NCBI GenBank assembly: GCA_019057385.1
Contig: JAHQJS010000004.1
Location: forward strand, 681,547 to 740,961
Origin: Candidatus Borrarchaeum weybense
GTDB taxonomy: Archaea > Asgardarchaeota > Sifarchaeia > Borrarchaeales > Borrarchaeaceae
Direction: 5' to 3'
DNA length: 59,415 bases
The notes beneath the pieces are model-generated. The model did no database searches. It was not told the DNA's origin and worked only from the letters and a program-made list of their open reading frames with translations. Both the position numbers and the translations under genes were made by a program. This document shows positions 8,119 through 16,729 of the stretch, piece after piece. Each line of letters begins with the position of its first letter. Position 1 is the first letter of the stretch.

Positions 8119-9351
8119 ATGTCTGCGATGATTCACCAAATTCCTATGCAGATCAAAATCCATGATCAGATTGTGGGAAATGGTGCGCATTATTGGGATA
8201 CTCCTGCCAAGTGTGTTAATTTTGCTGCTTCACTGCAGAGGAGTGATATTACAAAAGATTTAATGTATAACGTTAATAAATCCACAGAATATCCTTTTCG
8301 TAGAAAGGTAAACATAAGAAGAATAGACTTGGAGTACTGCCAAAAAGGTGTAGTAGAAGGACGAACTATCACCTACAAACCAGCACACAGTATAAAATTC
8401 ATAGACCCTAACACTACAAGTAATGAAGGATTCCTAAATGAACTCAGAAATTCTTCTTTTGCTGTTGATATTCCTCTTTGGTTCGCTAAAAAATCTGGTG
8501 ACCTTGATTTAATGCCTTTAGGACATGCTTTAAAGAAATGGAATATGCAAATGATCTATCAGTATAAAGGGTGCAATCTTAATTGTCGGTATTGTTACGT
8601 TAGTGATATTGACAACTCCGCCACAAAAGGGTGTTGTTCTAATATAACTCCGCGAGATATATTCGATTCTTACAGATTTTATAATGAACAGGGAAAAGTA
8701 CAAGGCATTCGCTGTAGTGGAGGTGAACCAAGTCTATATTTGGATCACATACACAAAGTTATTAGAGTTTTCAAGGAAGAAAACAAGCCTGTTCTTATCC
8801 AACTTGATACCAATGGTTCAACATTTTCTTATATTGAACACATGCTAAAACATGACCCCAATTGGGATGATGTCATGATTCAAGACCTTGCCGAACACAC
8901 GATGGTATTTTTTGCATTTAAAGGAACCGATGATAAAACAATTCAGGAGATAACAAAATCAAAACTTACTTTAGATGATCAGTTTAATACTCTAAGATTT
9001 TACGTATCTAATGATTTCGATGTGTACTTAAACCTATATAGTTCCAACCCTGTAACATTACCTTCTTTTATCGGACGGCTTGACGAAGAGTATGGTTCTA
9101 ACGCTATAAGAAAATTGCGTTGCCTTCCGCTAGAACTTTATTCTCCAACAAAACAAAGACTTGAGAGAGACGCTAAACATAAAGACATGTTTTTCAGGCG
9201 GCATCCTGAGCAATATGCAACAGGTATCGGCATGAAGTGGATGCTAGATTTCCAAGCAAGTGCTAGATACTTGAAAAGAATATGCAGAGAAGAATATGGG
9301 TTCAAATACCCTGAAGTTATGCGCTGTAACTATAAAATAGGGGATAGGTGA
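8119..9351 (+). CDS. Radical SAM protein of unknown function
   Basis: This 410-aa protein has a ~140-residue N-terminal region I do not recognise, then a radical SAM core. The core holds the cluster motif CNLNCRYCYV (CxxxCxxC, about residue 155), CSGGEPSLY (SAM-binding GGE), and a QLDTNGS strand. Further C-terminal cysteines occur (RCLPLE, RICREEYG), but no obvious SPASM motif. The enzyme should cleave S-adenosylmethionine to a 5'-deoxyadenosyl radical; its substrate is unknown. Start ATG is supported by GAGGTGA four bases upstream. It lies directly after the palindrome array and is followed six bases later by an unrecognised gene, so the two are probably co-transcribed. Confidence 0.87.
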   Translation: MSAMIHQIPMQIKIHDQIVGNGAHYWDTPAKCVNFAASLQRSDITKDLMYNVNKSTEYPFRRKVNIRRIDLEYCQKGVVEGRTITYKPAHSIKFIDPNTTSNEGFLNELRNSSFAVDIPLWFAKKSGDLDLMPLGHALKKWNMQMIYQYKGCNLNCRYCYVSDIDNSATKGCCSNITPRDIFDSYRFYNEQGKVQGIRCSGGEPSLYLDHIHKVIRVFKEENKPVLIQLDTNGSTFSYIEHMLKHDPNWDDVMIQDLAEHTMVFFAFKGTDDKTIQEITKSKLTLDDQFNTLRFYVSNDFDVYLNLYSSNPVTLPSFIGRLDEEYGSNAIRKLRCLPLELYSPTKQRLERDAKHKDMFFRRHPEQYATGIGMKWMLDFQASARYLKRICREEYGFKYPEVMRCNYKIGDR

Positions 9352-9357
9352 TCGTAA

Positions 9358-10281
9358 ATGCATGTAGAATCACTTGGTGGTCTAACTGCTCTTCTACCCT
9401 CACTCGCAACATTCGTAATCAAAAAGGGAAAAATTGGAAATAGAGAAGAACTATCAGAGAAGGAACGACGAATTTCTACATTTTTGGATCGATATAATGA
9501 AGTTACACCACAAGATATTCTTAAGCGCGAAGAACATGCAGAATTCGGAATTAGACACGTCCCTGCCGAGCACATCCAATTCATGGTTGACAATGCGTTT
9601 AGTTCCGCAATTGAACAGCTGTATAAGAATGAAATAATTGCTTCGGATTCTGAAAATTTCGGATCCAAACTAAAAGAATTTCGGGGAATTGCTCAAAAAT
9701 TAGAATACTTACGATTTTTGCCTCGCTTAGACATGAACGTTCTGAAAGAGGAAGGTCGATTAATTGAATTAAGAGATAAGTCGTTAGATGAACTCACGCA
9801 GTTTAAGTTAATGTATGAGGGCCCCTTATTCACGTTAGCAAATATACTTGAGTCAGTATCAAATCATACTTGCTGGATGCATCTCTTTAAGCTCATTCCC
9901 TATTTGATTCGCAAAGAAGTTTCTATCAAAGAAATGATTGAAATGACTCATAAGGTAACTGATATGTCGATAGATGCACAACCTATAGTTACTCCCGCTG
10001 AGAAACTCAAGTCGATCTCCGACACTCTTGAAACGCTTTATCAGGGATTTAAAGAAGAAATATTTGAATCTGATGCTCCTAAGATAAATGTACTCGAATT
10101 GATTCAAGAGATCCTATCCACGCTTGACAAACAAATGGATAATCCAACAGATTATTTAGAGGTGAACGAAGTCTTGGGGAAAGGGGGCTTCAGGCACTCA
10201 TCGCGCTTCAAAAAACTGAATAGTCCTACATACTTGGTTCAAAACACACAGGCTGCAAAAGGAGTTTTCTTTTCTCAATAG
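9358..10281 (+). CDS. Uncharacterised helical protein paired with the radical SAM gene
   Basis: I do not recognise this 307-aa protein. It is predicted soluble and mostly helical, with charged segments (about residues 20-60 and 100-140), a hydrophobic central stretch (FTLANILESVSNHTCWMHLFKLIPYLI) and a basic C-terminal tail (RHSSRFKKLNSPTYL). No cysteine motifs, P-loop or signal peptide are visible. It starts six bases after the radical SAM stop, so it is likely a partner or substrate carrier of that enzyme. The function is unknown. Confidence 0.7.
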   Translation: MHVESLGGLTALLPSLATFVIKKGKIGNREELSEKERRISTFLDRYNEVTPQDILKREEHAEFGIRHVPAEHIQFMVDNAFSSAIEQLYKNEIIASDSENFGSKLKEFRGIAQKLEYLRFLPRLDMNVLKEEGRLIELRDKSLDELTQFKLMYEGPLFTLANILESVSNHTCWMHLFKLIPYLIRKEVSIKEMIEMTHKVTDMSIDAQPIVTPAEKLKSISDTLETLYQGFKEEIFESDAPKINVLELIQEILSTLDKQMDNPTDYLEVNEVLGKGGFRHSSRFKKLNSPTYLVQNTQAAKGVFFSQ

Positions 10282-10338
10282 GCTTCTTTTATTCTAAGAA
10301 TATTGTGGATGTTTGATACGAATGGAGGAAAAAATTGA

Positions 10339-11088
10339 ATGAAGGTCGCAATAATTGATGGAACAGATATACGAGGAGTAGGTTTAGCTTTACGCTGGGC
10401 AAAAAACAGTGATATAAATCTCCTTATCGGATCCAAAGATGAAAATGCTGCAATTAAGGTCGCAGCAGAAATTCGAAAAACTACAGGTGCGTCCCAAGAT
10501 CGTGTTACTGCCATGTCAATTATTGACGCTGCAAAAAATGCAAATATAGTTGTTTTAACAGTCCCATTTCGAGAACAAATTTCTACACTCGAAGAAGTAA
10601 AAGACTATCTAAAGAAGAATACCCTACTGATAGATACAACGCTCCCAATAGAAGTGGATGATGACGGTGAACCGGTTTTTGTGCAAGTTGAGGCAGGTTC
10701 TTGTGCCCAACAGGCAAATCAGATAGTGGGAGATAGCGTAAAAGTTGTTTCCGCCTTTAAACCTCTTGGAGCTGAGTGTCTCTCCAATCTGGATGAAGAA
10801 TTAACATGTGATGTTATTGTTTGTAGTGATCATGACGACGCGAGAAAAATTGGAGTACATCTAGTAGAGAAACTCTCATCAACACTAAAGATTACAGAAG
10901 GTCCTCTTTCTTTTGACCATCTCTCAGAAAAACTGGTTGCCACGCTGATCAACTGGAATAAAAAGTGGGGGCAGTTATGCAACGTCATACGAGTTCCAAT
11001 GGAAGGCGTTGAAGGATCGATGTGTAGTTGTTTGAATCCCTTCCTTAAGTTGTGTCCGAATAGAGGCATAAAATGTCTGTCTATATGA
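10339..11088 (+). CDS. F420-dependent NADP reductase-like oxidoreductase
   Basis: This 249-aa protein resembles NADPH:F420 oxidoreductase (NpdG/Fno). It has an N-terminal Rossmann start KVAIIDGTDIRGVGLALRWAK, then LIGSKDENAA, a middle strand NIVVLTVPF, and VVSAFKPLGAECLSNL in the position of the family's substrate-binding loop. The family transfers hydride between F420H2 and NADP+. The usual glycine-rich GGTGxxG is altered to DGTDIRG. The protein also continues about 30 residues past the expected end with an unusual tail (GSMCSCLNPFLKLCPNRGIKC, five cysteines). Cofactor preference is therefore uncertain. ATG 10339 is preceded by GGAGGA at ~9 bases. Confidence 0.72.
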   Translation: MKVAIIDGTDIRGVGLALRWAKNSDINLLIGSKDENAAIKVAAEIRKTTGASQDRVTAMSIIDAAKNANIVVLTVPFREQISTLEEVKDYLKKNTLLIDTTLPIEVDDDGEPVFVQVEAGSCAQQANQIVGDSVKVVSAFKPLGAECLSNLDEELTCDVIVCSDHDDARKIGVHLVEKLSSTLKITEGPLSFDHLSEKLVATLINWNKKWGQLCNVIRVPMEGVEGSMCSCLNPFLKLCPNRGIKCLSI

Positions 11089-11126
11089 AAAAATAACGAT
11101 AATTTGTGTTTGAGGCAGAAGATTGT

Positions 11127-11876
11127 ATGAATGATCATTTATCACAATTAGAAGATCGATTTCTGGTCCTTTTATATAAAAACGCAGGTATTTTTCCGCT
11201 TTATGAACGAATGGACTTTGGCAAGACGGAGCTTTCGCTAGGTAAATTGATTTTCTGGTACGCTGGAAAACTTGAAATCGGAACAAAAACTCTTCTAAGG
11301 ACATTGAAGAGTCTTGAAGAAAGAGGAATCATTGAAAGGAAGGACTGTGCAAGAAAACGTTCTTTATTAATGAGATACATCCTCACAAAAAAGGGAAGGG
11401 AACTGGCAATTCAATTTATGACAAGATTAGAAGCAGCATGCTCCAAAGCGTCAGAATGCTATATCAAAGTATTAACAAAGACAGAGAGCAGTGAAGGTGC
11501 AGAACAGCCACTTTTTGCGATAAAAAAGGGACATATATTAGCAATCGAGAACGTTACAGTAAAGAAAGAATTCACAGGGGGCACAGAGTTCGTTATTACA
11601 TTTGGAGACACGCTTGTAGTTACAGTTAGAACGAAACATGCAGCGCATGAGGTTTTCATAAAAGGACTTACTTACGACGCTAAGTCTTTTGAGAAGGCAA
11701 AACGATATGCACTTGTCATTTTACGGCAGAGACGCAATTCCAAAAGAAATCAAATATCTTCTAAATTTGTTCCTCTCACTCCCATCTCAGGGGACTATCT
11801 TTCAAGAAAGCTACCTTTACGGCAAAAAACTAAAAAACTTCTCGAAGAATGGAAGCGACATACGATTCCTTTCTAG
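11127..11876 (+). CDS. Winged-helix transcriptional regulator-like protein
   Basis: The N-terminal half contains a probable winged helix: helices LIFWYAGKLEIGTKTLLRTLKSLEERGIIERKD followed by a wing (RSLLMRYILTKKGRELAIQF), as in PadR/MarR-like regulators. The C-terminal half (~130 residues) is a beta-rich segment (ITFGDTLVVTVRTKHAAHEVFIKGLTYD) that I do not recognise, ending in a basic region. ATG 11127 was preferred over the in-frame GTG 11106 because a GAGG stretch precedes it. The gene is convergent with pheA. Target genes are unknown; the upstream reductase-like gene is a candidate. Confidence 0.6.
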   Translation: MNDHLSQLEDRFLVLLYKNAGIFPLYERMDFGKTELSLGKLIFWYAGKLEIGTKTLLRTLKSLEERGIIERKDCARKRSLLMRYILTKKGRELAIQFMTRLEAACSKASECYIKVLTKTESSEGAEQPLFAIKKGHILAIENVTVKKEFTGGTEFVITFGDTLVVTVRTKHAAHEVFIKGLTYDAKSFEKAKRYALVILRQRRNSKRNQISSKFVPLTPISGDYLSRKLPLRQKTKKLLEEWKRHTIPF

Positions 11877-11928
11877 CGCACATTACTTAAGATGTTGTAT
11901 TGAAAAAAAGGATAAATGACAACATGTT

Positions 11929-12763
11929 CTATTGAGCCCGTGGGTATGAACCTAGGATATACAGGAACGACGTCAGTTCTTTGAGTTCCTCAAGAGCATC
12001 ACTAAATTTTTTATCCTCAATGTGTCCTCCAAAATCCAGAAAGAAGATATAGTCACCAAATTTCTTTTTTGAAGGGCGTGATTCGATTTTTGTCAAATCT
12101 ATATTCCTTTCCGCAAAGGGACGAAGCGTCTCGAAAAGAACGCCAGGTCTATTGATAATTCCATATACAATAGATGTTTTATCATTGCCTGTTGGTTTCT
12201 TTAGTTCTTTGCCCACGATAACGAACCGCGTAACGTTGTTTTCCGCATCCTGAATATTTTCGTCTAAAATCTTGAGTTGATATTTTATCGCTGCTCTTTT
12301 TGACGTAATAGCCGCAGCATTTTCGTAGATGCCTCCAGCCACTTTAAGTGCCGCTTCAGTGGTAGAAGCTGCTGCTAATACTTCTGCCATTGGATAGTTT
12401 TTGTTGATGTATGACTTACATTGTGAGAGTGCCTGTGGATGTGAGATAATGGTCGTTATTCTCTCAGATAGATCTGTAGCTAAAACATGGGCAATGGGAA
12501 GTAAGATCTCTCCAACTACTTTGATATTTTCGTTAACAAGTGAATCCAATGTAGAAGTAACTGAACCCTGTAAAGAGTTCTCAATGGGGACTACTCCAAA
12601 TTCGCAAATGTTTTTTGCAACAGAATTAACTACAGCTTCAATTGTTCTGTAAAACTTGAAATGGGTCTCATCAAAAACCGTTAATGCTGCAGCTTCAGTA
12701 TAAGTTCCTCTAGGGCCGAAAACCCCAACTTTTTCATTTTCAGAAAAGACGATACCCCTGCAT
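11929..12763 (-). pseudogene. pheA: Prephenate dehydratase with an apparent frameshift at codon 3
   Basis: Prephenate dehydratase converts prephenate to phenylpyruvate for phenylalanine synthesis. The full protein is present: GVFGPRGTYTEAA, then GVVPIENSLQGSV and STTEAALKV (catalytic domain), then a C-terminal ACT domain with the ESRPSKKKFGDYIFF regulatory motif. A well-placed start (ATG at 12763-12761 with GGAGG seven bases upstream) is out of frame with it. Removing one base from the four-C run at 12755-12758 gives MQGIVFSENEKVGVFGPRG, a normal N-terminus of ~277 aa. The uninterrupted part from the in-frame TTG at 12549 lacks ~70 essential residues. This is either a sequencing or assembly error or a genuine 5' frameshift; the rest shows no decay. 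Confidence 0.85.
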
Positions 12764-12832
12764 ATTCAATCCTCCGTATACAGCAGAAATATCGCATTAG
12801 GTTATCCCTTAAATAGTTTTCTAAGGGGATTA

Positions 12833-13945
12833 TCATTTTCTCTTTTTCTTCTTAAATTCCTTAACGATTTCGATATACTCTTTTACGGGAATGACATTTG
12901 GCTTCCGACGAAACCCTGCAGGTATGGTTGCATCACAACGAGAACAGAGGTTTGAACTTTTCTGCCAATCCTTGAATTCATCAGCATGTGCTGGATATCG
13001 ACAATGAGGACAAAGAACAACGCCACGATCCTTATCTTCGGATTTAAAATCTTGAAAGCAAAATATGCATTTGAAATCTTCCAATGTCAGTATCCCTGCT
13101 TTCGGTTTGAGTTTTTCGAATTTTTCACTCATTTTAGGTTTTGTTTTCCGTTTAGTTTTCTTCCTAGTTGGAGTTGTAACTGCTGTTGTTGTTTTCTTGG
13201 TAGTTGATCTTTTCTTCTTGGTGGTTGGTGAGGTACTACGAGTTCTTGTCGTTGTTGAGGTGGTAGTTGTGATGGTAGTTGATCTTCCACCCCTAGGAGT
13301 TGTTGACGAACTGCCTGTCGTGCTACCGGTACTACTACTTTCAGGTATGTCTCTGCGAATAACTGTTGAAATGTCAGGGATTGCAGATTTTCCACCGAAT
13401 ATCCCAAATACGATCAATAAAAGCAATGAGATAATACCCAGTAGCCAAAACATTAAACCAGAGAAGAATTCCAACGCGAAATAAAATCCAAGGATTGTAA
13501 TTAAAAAACTTAGAAGAATGCCAAATTTGCGGGCACTAAATGATTTCTGTCCAATATAAACCACTGCATATCTTTGGAGACAAGAATAAAGTATGAATAA
13601 GCCATACATAAGATACGGAACTGCAAAAATGAATGTCCACGGACTCAATTGTACTGTTGAAGTCTCCAGAAGATTCCCTCTGAGTAAACCTGTAGAACGT
13701 CCCCACAAACTGTAAAGTATTCCTATAAACAGAGGACCAAAAACAAAGAACGAAGTATTATGCGGTGAGCGAAATTCACGAGCATATTTTACCCTAATTA
13801 CGAATGCTAAGGTAAAACATATCCAACATCCAACAGCTAGCCAAGAAACGAACACATCTGTTGAGTTTTCAATTCCCATGCCATGTACAACTGCAGTAAT
13901 TAGGCTCGCCAGTAATATGATGGCATACCATCGCTTTTGTACCAA
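12833..13945 (-). CDS. Multi-pass membrane protein with C-terminal RING-like zinc finger (candidate E3 ligase)
   Basis: This 370-aa protein has about six transmembrane helices in residues 1-190, a Ser/Thr-rich then Lys-rich low-complexity linker (about 195-275), and a C-terminal zinc-binding module. The module has CIFC, then CPHCRYPAHADEFKDW, then CSRC, a cysteine/histidine arrangement resembling RING or related treble-clef fingers. It is the last gene of the operon Ubl-E1-E2-JAMM. In other archaeal ubiquitin clusters a small RING-finger protein occupies this role. A membrane-anchored E3-like function is therefore inferred. The zinc-ligand spacing is not classical, so RING identity is tentative. 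Translation probably begins at TTG 13945. Confidence 0.7.
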   Translation of the reverse strand: MVQKRWYAIILLASLITAVVHGMGIENSTDVFVSWLAVGCWICFTLAFVIRVKYAREFRSPHNTSFFVFGPLFIGILYSLWGRSTGLLRGNLLETSTVQLSPWTFIFAVPYLMYGLFILYSCLQRYAVVYIGQKSFSARKFGILLSFLITILGFYFALEFFSGLMFWLLGIISLLLLIVFGIFGGKSAIPDISTVIRRDIPESSSTGSTTGSSSTTPRGGRSTTITTTTSTTTRTRSTSPTTKKKRSTTKKTTTAVTTPTRKKTKRKTKPKMSEKFEKLKPKAGILTLEDFKCIFCFQDFKSEDKDRGVVLCPHCRYPAHADEFKDWQKSSNLCSRCDATIPAGFRRKPNVIPVKEYIEIVKEFKKKKRK

Positions 13946-13985
13946 TATTCCTTTACCACCATTCTTCTAATGAATTATTTCTTAA

Positions 13986-14762
13986 TTAATCATCATCATA
14001 TTCAAGATAGAGTGCTTTTCCCTCTGATATCGGGTTTATAAACTCCAAAAGTTCCGGTAGTAAACGCATATCCAACTGGCCTTTAACATCAAAAGGCACC
14101 TCAAACCACGAACGTGATTTTAAATCCGCCTTGAAGATCTTGAAGCCTAATGATTTGCCGTCAATTAAGTAAGGGTCAATTACGAGAGCAAGCGATTTAG
14201 GCCATAGTTTCTGGTATCTGATCTGGGTATCGAAATCATCCGTGCTCATAAAAAGTCCATAAGATGGGTGAGAATGATACCAACCGCAAATGAATAAGTT
14301 GTTCTTTTTGATATCGTTGAAAGCCCTCACGTAATTTTTATAATCCTTGATTTCAGCAGAAACGGCTGATCCATGTCCCATCGGATAAGCGTCTTCTATT
14401 TGAACTATAAGACCGTTATCATCTAATTTACCTGCTAGAAGTCCAATAACTTCTATCCATTGATTCTTTGGAATTCTGGAATTGGCATATTTGAATGAAT
14501 GGCTTGCAATTTTGAGAATCGTCGTGACCGAAATGGTTATTGTTTCCTTATCTCTTACAGGTTCAGTAGTGACAAGTTCTTGAGTTGATATTTCTTCAGT
14601 CTCTAATTCATCATCAGGTCGGACAGTAATCTCTTCTCGGAGTTCCTCGGACATCAATAGTTCACTGCGGATTTCTTCAAGAAGTTGTTTTTTTAATTCT
14701 TCTTTGATTTTCTTTTTCAAGTCTTCTAAATCCAAAGCGTCTTTTGGTCCGTCACTATTCAT
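13986..14762 (-). CDS. JAMM/MPN+ metalloprotease (Rpn11-like deubiquitinase)
   Basis: In this 258-aa protein the first ~75 residues form a charged, probably coiled-coil extension. The MPN domain follows with the upstream catalytic Glu (WIEVIGLLAG) and the zinc-binding JAMM motif HSHPSYGLFMSTDD (HxHP, Ser and Asp at the expected spacing, about residue 155). Such enzymes hydrolyse isopeptide bonds after the C-terminal glycine of ubiquitin-like proteins, as proteasomal Rpn11 does, and may also process Ubl precursors. The gene lies 11 bases after E2 and before the RING-like gene. All metal ligands are present, so it is likely active. Confidence 0.92.
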   Translation of the reverse strand: MNSDGPKDALDLEDLKKKIKEELKKQLLEEIRSELLMSEELREEITVRPDDELETEEISTQELVTTEPVRDKETITISVTTILKIASHSFKYANSRIPKNQWIEVIGLLAGKLDDNGLIVQIEDAYPMGHGSAVSAEIKDYKNYVRAFNDIKKNNLFICGWYHSHPSYGLFMSTDDFDTQIRYQKLWPKSLALVIDPYLIDGKSLGFKIFKADLKSRSWFEVPFDVKGQLDMRLLPELLEFINPISEGKALYLEYDDD

Positions 14763-14773
14763 TTAAATCGCCT

Positions 14774-15298
14774 CTACCATTTTTTGTTGGCAAATTTTTT
14801 GGTCAAATGTTTTACTTTTTTATTAAAGTTCTTTGGGTCATTTATAAGCTCAAGTGCAGCCTTCTTGTTAAAAACGTCTGTTGGATTAACATAATACCCC
14901 TTTGTATTCAACATTGCACGAATTGCTTGTATAACAGTTACAATGGTTTTTGATGGACTCCACCCGCCTTTTTTCCCAACATAATTCGGATCTATAAGAC
15001 CAAGACAGATATTTCGCTGTCCTGGATATTCGTGAGGTTTAGGCCAAAAATTCGGATGCCAAATACCAGTATGCATGCGCATAAATGGAGGGTGACGTGG
15101 ATAATCTGGAGGGAATTTAATTTCAAGTTTGAATAACCCACCTTGATATGGGGTTCCCTTGGGACCAATTAGCGTGATAGCAAGGTGATCTATGCTTTTT
15201 TGACCTGGAAACGGTTTTAATTGCGCTATTACACCTTCTTTCAGCATTTTTTTAAGTGCTGCATTATCTTGCGAAATTCGACTACTTCTAACACTCAT
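14774..15298 (-). CDS. E2 ubiquitin-conjugating enzyme-like protein
   Basis: The protein of about 174 aa has the UBC fold signatures: a proline-rich strand region FPPDYPRHPPF, the HPN motif (GIWHPNFW), the catalytic cysteine in NICLGLID 15 residues after HPN (about residue 98), and a following tryptophan (GGWSPSKTIVTVIQAI). Like eukaryotic E2s it should accept the Ubl from E1 as a thioester and transfer it to substrate lysines. ATG 15298 is preferred because GGTGA lies six bases upstream; an in-frame ATG at 15310 overlaps that site. It sits between E1 and the JAMM protease in the operon. The C-terminal tail is lysine-rich. Confidence 0.93.
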   Translation of the reverse strand: MSVRSSRISQDNAALKKMLKEGVIAQLKPFPGQKSIDHLAITLIGPKGTPYQGGLFKLEIKFPPDYPRHPPFMRMHTGIWHPNFWPKPHEYPGQRNICLGLIDPNYVGKKGGWSPSKTIVTVIQAIRAMLNTKGYYVNPTDVFNKKAALELINDPKNFNKKVKHLTKKFANKKW

Positions 15299-15381
15299 TT
15301 TTTTCACCATTTATAATAATCATATCTGTTTTTCTACGCTGTCAAAACATCAAATAGAGACTTTTTACAACCATTTGCAAT

Positions 15382-16605
15382 TTAACTGATATGTAACGTT
15401 ATGAAAAGTTCCCCATTTTTAAATCCCGCAGCAGTAACGAGTTCAAGATCTCTTAATTCGTTTTGATAAGGCGTACCATCTTGATCTACTTCTAATACAT
15501 TGTCAAAATCCATTATTGTCAAAATAGGCTCCATTTCAGGGTCTATTACAAACCCCTTTTTAATAAGTGAACTAATTATTTCGCTGCAAGGGTCAGCACG
15601 GCTCATTGTGATATCAATTCTTCGAACATTATCACCGCACTGTCTGCATTGGGGATTTCGATTCTTTCCTATTGAATATAACTTCATAGTCATTGCATTG
15701 AATATTTTGTATGATTTAACCGGTTCACCAAGACTTTTATTTCCTTTTATTGTGTGTAAGATTTTGATAACTTCGTGAGACTGGAGGGCACTAATCACGG
15801 CGTTCATAGTTATAATGCCAGGATCATGTATATCGATAAGCTGAACGATTTCGGCTCGTGAAAACAACGGCAGGAAATTATGGCGTTCTGCGAGTTCATT
15901 CGCTTCTTTCTGAATAAAACTGATGTGTTCAATGTTTTTAGGATCTGCTTCGTCAAGCTCGAACTGTTCCATAAGGGATAGATATGCTTTAAAAACGCAA
16001 TGGACTCTTTTTCGTGGAACTCCAACGACCGTACACGCTGCCATGTCATCCATTTCAGCCTCAGGCATTGGGTAGCACTCAAAACATGCGTTTTCATAGG
16101 GGAAAATCGTGTAAACATGACCATGAAATCCCACAACACCTCCATCAACGAGTGGTTTATTGAAGCGCACACACTGTGCATTCAGGTTAAACCGGGCATT
16201 CATTGAGTCCAGTCCACCGACAACAACATCCGCTGCGTCATAGATTGCGGGATCAAGTCTCTCAAGTGAGGTGTGGTAACCCTTGATCTTGATGTTCCGA
16301 TTGATCTCGGTTAATTTTTTAGCGGCGACTGTAGCTTTAGGTTCCCCCATTTTGGCACCAACAAAGAGGATCTGTCGATTTAAGTTTGAATGTTCGATTA
16401 CATCCAAGTCAATGAGGTCTAGATGCCCGATACCCAGCATGGCGAGATTTTTGGCGATCTCACAACCGAGACCGCCCACCCCTGCAATCAGAACTCGTGA
16501 ATTCTTAATAATTTTCTGATCCCAACCATCGAGCCTGAATTGCCGATCGTATAATTCCCGTTCTTCTGAAGTTAAATCTTCACTAAAGAAATCTGAATTT
16601 TCCAA
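15382..16605 (-). CDS. E1-like ubiquitin-activating enzyme
   Basis: This ~407-aa protein of the ThiF/E1 family has LYDRQFRLDGWDQ, the nucleotide loop GVGGLGCEIAKNL, and DLDVIEHSNLNRQ. The zinc cysteine pairs are CFEC and CRQC. A candidate catalytic cysteine lies in AACTVVGVPRKRVHC (about residue 191), closely matching the CTxxxxPR signature of eukaryotic UBA3/UBA2-type subunits. The last ~85 residues may correspond to the ubiquitin-fold E2-binding domain. It would adenylate the Ubl C-terminus and pass it to E2. TTG 16605 is preferred: GGTGA lies five bases upstream, whereas GTG 16614 lies within that site. Unlike MoeB/ThiF it keeps the catalytic-cysteine region. Confidence 0.93.
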   Translation of the reverse strand: MENSDFFSEDLTSEERELYDRQFRLDGWDQKIIKNSRVLIAGVGGLGCEIAKNLAMLGIGHLDLIDLDVIEHSNLNRQILFVGAKMGEPKATVAAKKLTEINRNIKIKGYHTSLERLDPAIYDAADVVVGGLDSMNARFNLNAQCVRFNKPLVDGGVVGFHGHVYTIFPYENACFECYPMPEAEMDDMAACTVVGVPRKRVHCVFKAYLSLMEQFELDEADPKNIEHISFIQKEANELAERHNFLPLFSRAEIVQLIDIHDPGIITMNAVISALQSHEVIKILHTIKGNKSLGEPVKSYKIFNAMTMKLYSIGKNRNPQCRQCGDNVRRIDITMSRADPCSEIISSLIKKGFVIDPEMEPILTIMDFDNVLEVDQDGTPYQNELRDLELVTAAGFKNGELFITLHIS

Positions 16606-16729
16606 TTTTTTCACCAGTCTCTATTTTGATTGAAAAGTACGAAATATTCGTACTTTCTTGAGAAGATATAAAAAAATGTTTAAAAGAAAGTGCTCTGTAG
16701 TTTTTTGAAAAATGAAGATTGAATTAAAT

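Noticed and set aside
13065..13484. 139-codon plus-strand hydrophobic frame
   Set aside because: It arises as the complement of the Ser/Thr/Lys low-complexity linker in the RING-like membrane protein.
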